Shown here: positions 60,124 through 64,000 of the stretch, one piece after another | How the letters are laid out: every line of letters starts with the position of its first letter | Numbering within the stretch: the stretch's first letter is position 1 | NCBI RefSeq assembly: GCF_900111885.1 | Contig: NZ_FOKG01000003.1 | Location: 292,658-356,657 of the forward strand | DNA: 64,000 bases | Direction: 5' to 3' | Origin: Amycolatopsis marina | Lineage (GTDB): Bacteria > Actinomycetota > Actinomycetes > Mycobacteriales > Pseudonocardiaceae | The notes under the pieces: generated by a model | Database searches by the model: none | The model's input: only the letters and a program-made list of their open reading frames with translations | What the model was told of the DNA's origin: nothing | Made by a program: the position numbers and the translations under genes

Positions 60124-60302
60124 GGCTCACACCCCGCCCCGAGATCGCCTCCTTGGCCTTGCTCTCTAGCACCGTAGCGTGACCGGCACGTTGCGGATAG
60201 TGTTGCACCCGGGACAATTCTTTCTCGATCGTGGATTCATTCGGATGCCGCAACAGGTCCGAGTTCGTTACGCTGTTCGGCGGCAATAGTTGTGCCGACT
60301 TC

Positions 60303-60815
60303 CTATCGGGGTTGCGTCAGTCGAACTCCGAGCCCGTCCCCGCTGCGCACCATCAGTCGCAACGGTGCGACCAACACTCGCAACAACCGCGCCGCCCATG
60401 GCCTTCCCGCCCTGCGGGCGAGTTCGGGCCCGATCTCGCCCATCAGCGCCACCAGTCCGGGCAGGGGACGAACAAAAAGTGTCGCCTCGGTGATGTCGGC
60501 GTCGGCGTTCAGCCTGAGGACCGCTGTCTCCTCGATGTCCACGCCGCCGATCTGCGCGCTGGAGATCACGGTGCGCGTTCTCTCGTCCCCCACATCGGTA
60601 TGAAATCGCACATTCGCGAAACTGCCGAATGCGCATTCGACAACTCGGCGTATCTCGTCGATTCCGGTGAATCGCAGTGCCGAGGTGAGTGGCGAGTGCA
60701 GCACGGCGTCCGGGGCGAAGGTCGTCAGTGCGAGGTCGGGATCTCCGGCTTCCATGGCGTGCCGGTAGCGCTCGGTCGTCGCCTCGGCTCTGGCGAGTGC
60801 GCTTGTTGTGCTCAT
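60303..60815 (-). CDS. SnoaL-like (NTF2-fold) protein
   Basis: A 170-residue NTF2/SnoaL-fold protein (RYRHAMEAGDPDLALTTFAPDAVLHSPLTSALRFTG...IDEIRRVVECAF). Such proteins are small-molecule isomerases or of unknown role. ATG at 60815 has GGAAGGA upstream and overlaps the TetR stop by four bases, so it is controlled with the TetR gene. A hydrophobic C-terminal stretch (~135-155) might touch the membrane. The substrate is unknown. Confidence 0.75.
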   Translation of the reverse strand: MSTTSALARAEATTERYRHAMEAGDPDLALTTFAPDAVLHSPLTSALRFTGIDEIRRVVECAFGSFANVRFHTDVGDERTRTVISSAQIGGVDIEETAVLRLNADADITEATLFVRPLPGLVALMGEIGPELARRAGRPWAARLLRVLVAPLRLMVRSGDGLGVRLTQPR

Positions 60816-61432
60816 TGTCGATCCTTCCGTTGATCGGTGATCTGACCGAGGCCGCGCCAGAGCAGGTCGACGGTGAGGGCGACCACCTCTTCCCTCGGCA
60901 CATCCCGGTTGCGCCACCACCAGGTGGCGATGGCGTTCAGTGCGCTCTTGGCGGCCTCGGCGAGCACCTCGTCGGCGCGTTCGCGCTGGAGGTTCGCGGT
61001 GAGCCGGAGGTCCGGCACTCGCGCCAGCAGCCCGGCGAGTTGGGCTGTGGCTCGCTGCTGGCCCCGGGCGTGCACCTCGGCCAACTCGGGGGTGCGCGGC
61101 GACTCGCCGAAGATCATCCGCCAGCCGAGTTCGTTGGCCTCGATCCACGCGTAGATCGCCATCACCCTGCTGTACAGCAGGTCGAAGGGCGCCATGGCCT
61201 CATCCGGCGCCGACCAGCCCTCGATCAGCGCGGCGATCTCGCGGTCGAGCAGGGTGGAGTACAGGTCTGCTTTGGCGGTGAAGTGGTCGTAGAGAACCGG
61301 GGTGGTGATTTGGGCACGGCGAGCGACCTCGCGCAGTGTGGCGCCCTCGTAGCCCGCTTCGGCGAAGACCTCCGTCGCAGCGGCGAGGATGCGTTCCCGG
61401 CGTTCGCCCCGGGTCAGCCGTCTACCTGACAT
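60812..61432 (-). CDS. TetR-family transcriptional regulator
   Basis: A 206-residue TetR protein: N-terminal HTH RILAAATEVFAEAGYEGATLREVARRAQITTPVLYDHF and a helical ligand domain. Two perfect palindromes with the shared half-site CCTGACA lie at its start codon and 10 bp further on, between it and the divergent lhgO-like gene; these are very likely its own operators. It probably represses itself, the SnoaL-like gene and the oxidase until an unknown ligand binds. Confidence 0.9.
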   Translation of the reverse strand: MSGRRLTRGERRERILAAATEVFAEAGYEGATLREVARRAQITTPVLYDHFTAKADLYSTLLDREIAALIEGWSAPDEAMAPFDLLYSRVMAIYAWIEANELGWRMIFGESPRTPELAEVHARGQQRATAQLAGLLARVPDLRLTANLQRERADEVLAEAAKSALNAIATWWWRNRDVPREEVVALTVDLLWRGLGQITDQRKDRQ

Positions 61433-61443
61433 ATGTCAGGTAG
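61422..61443. promoter_or_regulatory. TetR operator O1, 22-bp perfect palindrome
   Basis: Centred at 61432.5 with core TGACATATGTCA flanked by CTACC/GGTAG. It covers the tetR start codon, so binding would block its own initiation. Shares the CCTGACA half-site with O2. Confidence 0.9.
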
Positions 61444-61453
61444 CGTACCCGCT

Positions 61454-61473
61454 AACCTGACAATTGTCAGGTT
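61454..61473. promoter_or_regulatory. TetR operator O2, 20-bp perfect palindrome
   Basis: Centred at 61463.5, core TGACAATTGTCA with AACC/GGTT arms, 31 bp (about three helical turns) from O1 centre to centre and 18 bp before the lhgO-like start. The phase would put two dimers on the same face. Confidence 0.9.
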
Positions 61474-61491
61474 GTTTGGCGATTAGGCTGT

Positions 61492-62676
61492 GTGCTCGTG
61501 CGTCGAGTCGTAGTCATCGGAGGCGGGATCATCGGTCTTGCCGTCGCCTGGGAACTCACCAGGCGCGGCAACGAGGTCACCGTGCTGGAGAAGGAAGACC
61601 ACTGGGCCGCCCACCAGACAGGGCACAACTCCAACGTGGTGCACGCCGGTCTGTACTACAAGCCTGGCTCGTTCAAAGCACGGATGTCGGTGGCGGGCAA
61701 CGCCTCGATCGTCCGGTTCGCCCGGGAGCACGGGGTGCCGGTGCAGGTGTGCGGCAAGCTCGTCGTCGCCACCACGGAGGCTGAACTGCCCGCGCTGCGC
61801 GTGCTTGCCGAGCGGGCCGAGGCGAACGGGGTCCCGGCCACGCTGATCTCCCCGGCCGAGGCGCGCGAGCACGAGCCAGAGGTCACGTGTGTGAGCGCAC
61901 TACGGGTGGAGTCCACCGGCATCATCGACTTCCCCGGCGTATGTACGGCGCTGGCCCGGCTGCTCAGCGAAGCCGGATCGGACCTCCGACTGAACACCGC
62001 CGCCCTCGGCATCCGCCCTGGCTCGACCGGGGGTGTCGAGATCGCCACCGGCGACGACGTGCTCCGGGCCGACGCACTGGTCAACTGCGCGGGACTGCAG
62101 TCCGACCGGGTCGCGCGGCTGGCCGGGCTCACCCCACGCGCGCGGATAGTCCCGTTCCGGGGCGAGTACTACGAACTGCGCCCCGAGCGCAGGCACCTGG
62201 TGCGCGGCCTGATCTACCCCGTGCCGGACGCGTCACTGCCGTTCCTCGGGGTGCACCTGACCCGGATGCTGGACGGCAGCGTGCACGCGGGCCCGAACGC
62301 GGTACTGGCGTTGCGCCGCGAGGGTTACCGCTGGAGCGACGTCTCACCTGCCGACCTCGCCGAGGTGGCACGGTTCCCCGGGACGTGGCGGCTCGCACGC
62401 AAGTACGCTGTCCCTATTGGACTCGACGAGGTCCGTCGCTCGTTCTCGAAACGCCGCTTCGCCGCGAGCCTGGCCAAGCTGGTGCCCGCGGTGCAGCCGG
62501 AGGACATTGTCCGGCACGGCTCGGGAGTGCGCGCCCAGGCGCTGCTGCCGGATGGGTCCATGGTGGACGACTTCCTGATCGAGAACGCGCCGAACCAGGT
62601 GCACGTGCTCAACGCCCCGTCCCCCGCCGCGACCAGCGCACTGGAGATCGCGAAGTACGTCGCCGACGAGGTCTAG
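61492..62676 (+). CDS. lhgO: L-2-hydroxyglutarate oxidase-like FAD enzyme
   Basis: A 394-residue DAO-family flavoprotein: VVVIGGGIIGLAVAWELTRRG (FAD site), HNSNVVHAGLYYKPGSFKA and IVPFRGEYYELRPERRHLVRGLIYPVPDASLPFLGVHLTRMLDG, the LhgO/L2HGDH signature. It oxidises L-2-hydroxyglutarate to 2-oxoglutarate at the membrane. Starts GTG 61492 or 61498. It is divergent from tetR and directly downstream of O2, so it is likely repressed by that regulator, which is an unusual control for this metabolite-repair enzyme. Confidence 0.88.
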   Translation: MLVRRVVVIGGGIIGLAVAWELTRRGNEVTVLEKEDHWAAHQTGHNSNVVHAGLYYKPGSFKARMSVAGNASIVRFAREHGVPVQVCGKLVVATTEAELPALRVLAERAEANGVPATLISPAEAREHEPEVTCVSALRVESTGIIDFPGVCTALARLLSEAGSDLRLNTAALGIRPGSTGGVEIATGDDVLRADALVNCAGLQSDRVARLAGLTPRARIVPFRGEYYELRPERRHLVRGLIYPVPDASLPFLGVHLTRMLDGSVHAGPNAVLALRREGYRWSDVSPADLAEVARFPGTWRLARKYAVPIGLDEVRRSFSKRRFAASLAKLVPAVQPEDIVRHGSGVRAQALLPDGSMVDDFLIENAPNQVHVLNAPSPAATSALEIAKYVADEV

Positions 62677-62926
62677 GGCCGAAAGCCACTCGGGAATTGT
62701 CTGCGAGACGTTTGCGGTGTGATTGTCACTGAAACCGCTTTGTCAGGCGAACACCCGACATACGCGGGCGACCAGGCGACTTAAGGTCGATTTCATCAAC
62801 GGGCTGGGGTTCCAGGACTAGAGGGGTCCGGTTGTGACCATCCATGTGGTCACATCGGGGGATTTGCGCGCAACAAGCGCCTTTTCCTTGGGGTCACTGT
62901 CCACTGGTTACAGAGTGGAGTTAGAC

Positions 62927-63529
62927 ATGTCCAGAATTGGGCGAATCTTCGCCTCGTCTATTGCGGCGACCGTGATAGGGGGAACAGCAATGGTCGGCCT
63001 GCTCGGTGCGCCTGCCCAGGCCGCGGAGGCGGCTGCGCCGAACTCGGGTGTCAGCATTTCCTCGGACAAGGGCTGCAGCAAGAAGGTGAGGGTCGGAAAC
63101 GCACGGTACAAGGGGGACATCTTCCACTCCTCCGCCAAGACCGCCGGGTACAACCACAATCACGTCGGCATCTTCTACACGACGAAGACGATCGTGGAAG
63201 CACCTGGCTCCGGCAGCAAGAGCCAGGCTCGCACGGCGGCTACGCTCAACAAGTGTGGCCCCGTCTACAAGATGTACGTCAAGGCCAAGCAGACCAGCCG
63301 CAACAAGGCAGCCAACTATGCCTACAACAATCTCCGCGGCAAGGCGTACGACAACAACTTCGCTTTCAACAAGAGCAGCAGCAACTCGAAGCTGAACTGC
63401 TCCGAACTGGTCTGGAAGGCCTACAAGAAGGCCGTGAACATCGAACTGGACAGCAACGGCGGCCCAGGCGTGTACCCCAACAACATCAAGGATGACGGCA
63501 GCACCGTCGTTTACAGCACGCGCAGGTAA
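62927..63529 (+). CDS. Secreted permuted papain-like (YiiX/NlpC-P60-type) protein
   Basis: A 200-residue secreted protein with a Sec signal (MSRIGRIFASSIAATVIGGTAMVGLLGAPAQA-AE). The mature part has the circularly permuted NlpC/P60 (YiiX) layout: RYKGDIFHSS then NHNHVGIFY (catalytic His) and, near the C-terminus, KLNCSELVWKAYKKA (catalytic Cys). Members are amidase/peptidase-like or lipid-directed enzymes. GGAG is found 6 bases before the ATG at 62927. A 250-bp leader precedes it. The mature protein is very Lys/Asn-rich and basic. Confidence 0.8.
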   Translation: MSRIGRIFASSIAATVIGGTAMVGLLGAPAQAAEAAAPNSGVSISSDKGCSKKVRVGNARYKGDIFHSSAKTAGYNHNHVGIFYTTKTIVEAPGSGSKSQARTAATLNKCGPVYKMYVKAKQTSRNKAANYAYNNLRGKAYDNNFAFNKSSSNSKLNCSELVWKAYKKAVNIELDSNGGPGVYPNNIKDDGSTVVYSTRR

Positions 63530-63597
63530 GGCATCCCGTGTGTGGTGCGGTCTGCCCGGGCGGCAGGCCGCACCACCCGCCCGAGAGGACTCGACCG

Positions 63598-64000
63598 GTG
63601 CATCTGCTCCGACTCATCGCGCTTGTTGCCGGTGTCGTTCTGGCTGTGACGGCGTGTTCCTCGCCGGAGGACGCGGTCGGGGCAGAGATCGTCGATCCCG
63701 ATGAGGTGACGCTCGGCGACACCGTCGTCGCGTTCTACCTCAGCCCGGACTCCGAGGTCGAGAAGAGCGGGACGGAGAAGCGCCCGGCCTATCTGGTCCT
63801 GGTCCAGGCCGACGGCGGCACACGGCTGATCGAGACCAGCGGCATGAACGAGCCGCATATCGCGTGGTCGGAGCGCGGACTGTTCTTCAGCGACGACACA
63901 CGCGACTACATCCTCGGCAAGGACGGACTGGCCCGTTTCGGGAACGAGAAGTCAGGACTGCAGCAGTCGGCTTTCGCGCTACCCGGCAACCAGGGTTTCC
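63598..64000 (+). CDS. Lipoprotein, N-terminal part (runs off the right edge)
   Basis: Open frame from a GTG at 63598 (GAGAGGA upstream) to the window end, 134 residues visible. N-terminus LRLIALVAGVVLAVTACSSP is a signal peptide with lipobox VTAC. The mature part (DTVVAFYLSPDSEVEK..., GLFFSDDTRDYILG, NEKSGLQQ) has short repeated strand-turn units that hint at a beta-propeller-like fold. No family is recognised. It follows the permuted-papain gene by 68 bp on the same strand. Confidence 0.7.
   Translation, partial: MHLLRLIALVAGVVLAVTACSSPEDAVGAEIVDPDEVTLGDTVVAFYLSPDSEVEKSGTEKRPAYLVLVQADGGTRLIETSGMNEPHIAWSERGLFFSDDTRDYILGKDGLARFGNEKSGLQQSAFALPGNQGF

Noticed and set aside
61422..61473. Factor-independent terminator
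   Set aside because: Located between divergent starts, and the two palindromes share half-sites, which fits operators.

Overview
The window reads as high-GC actinobacterial chromosome, most likely from the Pseudonocardiaceae (Amycolatopsis/Saccharomonospora/Prauserella-like). The grounds are arabinogalactan genes close to the Mycobacterium tuberculosis set, ESX-associated PPE-like/EspG-like/DUF3558 modules, an XRE-DUF5753/DUF397 regulator pair, frequent GTG/TTG starts, and no mycolate gene in view. The assignment to family is inference from gene content.

Region 1 (1-10,100; 10,252-14,536) is a compact arabinogalactan locus. It holds the tail of a Wzt-type exporter ATPase, glfT1, glfT2, a GtrA-family protein, dprE1, dprE2, an AftB-like GT-C enzyme, the DPPR synthase ubiA, a PAP2 phosphatase and glf. 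A first ESX accessory module (1,300-4,801) interrupts it. These genes supply UDP-galactofuranose and decaprenyl-phospho-arabinose, build galactan, and transfer arabinofuranose outside the membrane.

Region 2 (14,623-30,217) has three paralogous DUF6541 membrane proteins that look like GT-C enzymes, an F420-type oxidoreductase, a HAD phosphatase, an acyltransferase and a second AftB-like enzyme. Between DUF6541 copies 2 and 3 lies an AT-richer island: a polymorphic toxin with an EndoU-like C-terminus, its coupled immunity gene, and a frameshifted tachylectin-like pseudogene.

Region 3 (30,238-45,169) is a surface-polysaccharide locus. The four enzyme types of the WbpA-WbpB-WbpE-WbpD route (UDP-GlcNAc to UDP-2,3-diacetamido-glucuronate) are present but split between two operons. 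With them are a Wzx-like flippase, two GT4 enzymes, an OafA-SGNH acyltransferase and a GT-C enzyme. Two ~120-bp elements with matching terminal inverted repeats, in opposite orientation, bracket the central 9 kb. galE, a PpgS-like polyprenyl-phosphate glycosyltransferase and a DUF2304 protein follow.

Region 4 (46,385-55,754) is the most unusual part: a tightly overlapping ten-gene operon. In transcription order it encodes a PLP aminotransferase, a sugar epimerase/dehydratase, a hexapeptide acetyltransferase, a GT4, an LpxA-type acyltransferase with its catalytic HxxHDC motif, an acyl carrier protein, a ketoreductase, an acyl-activating ligase, a LuxE-like acyl-protein synthetase and a LuxC-like acyl reductase. 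It looks like a pathway for making and attaching an unusual acyl group to an amino sugar. An XRE/DUF397 pair is divergent from it.

Region 5 (56,996-64,000) holds a second ESX accessory module, a TetR-SnoaL operon facing an lhgO-like oxidase across two perfect palindromic operators, a secreted permuted-papain-fold protein, and the start of a lipoprotein. Six copies of a palindrome with core CACTTTCCCGGGAAAGTG are scattered through the window; their outer arms differ in sequence but stay self-complementary.
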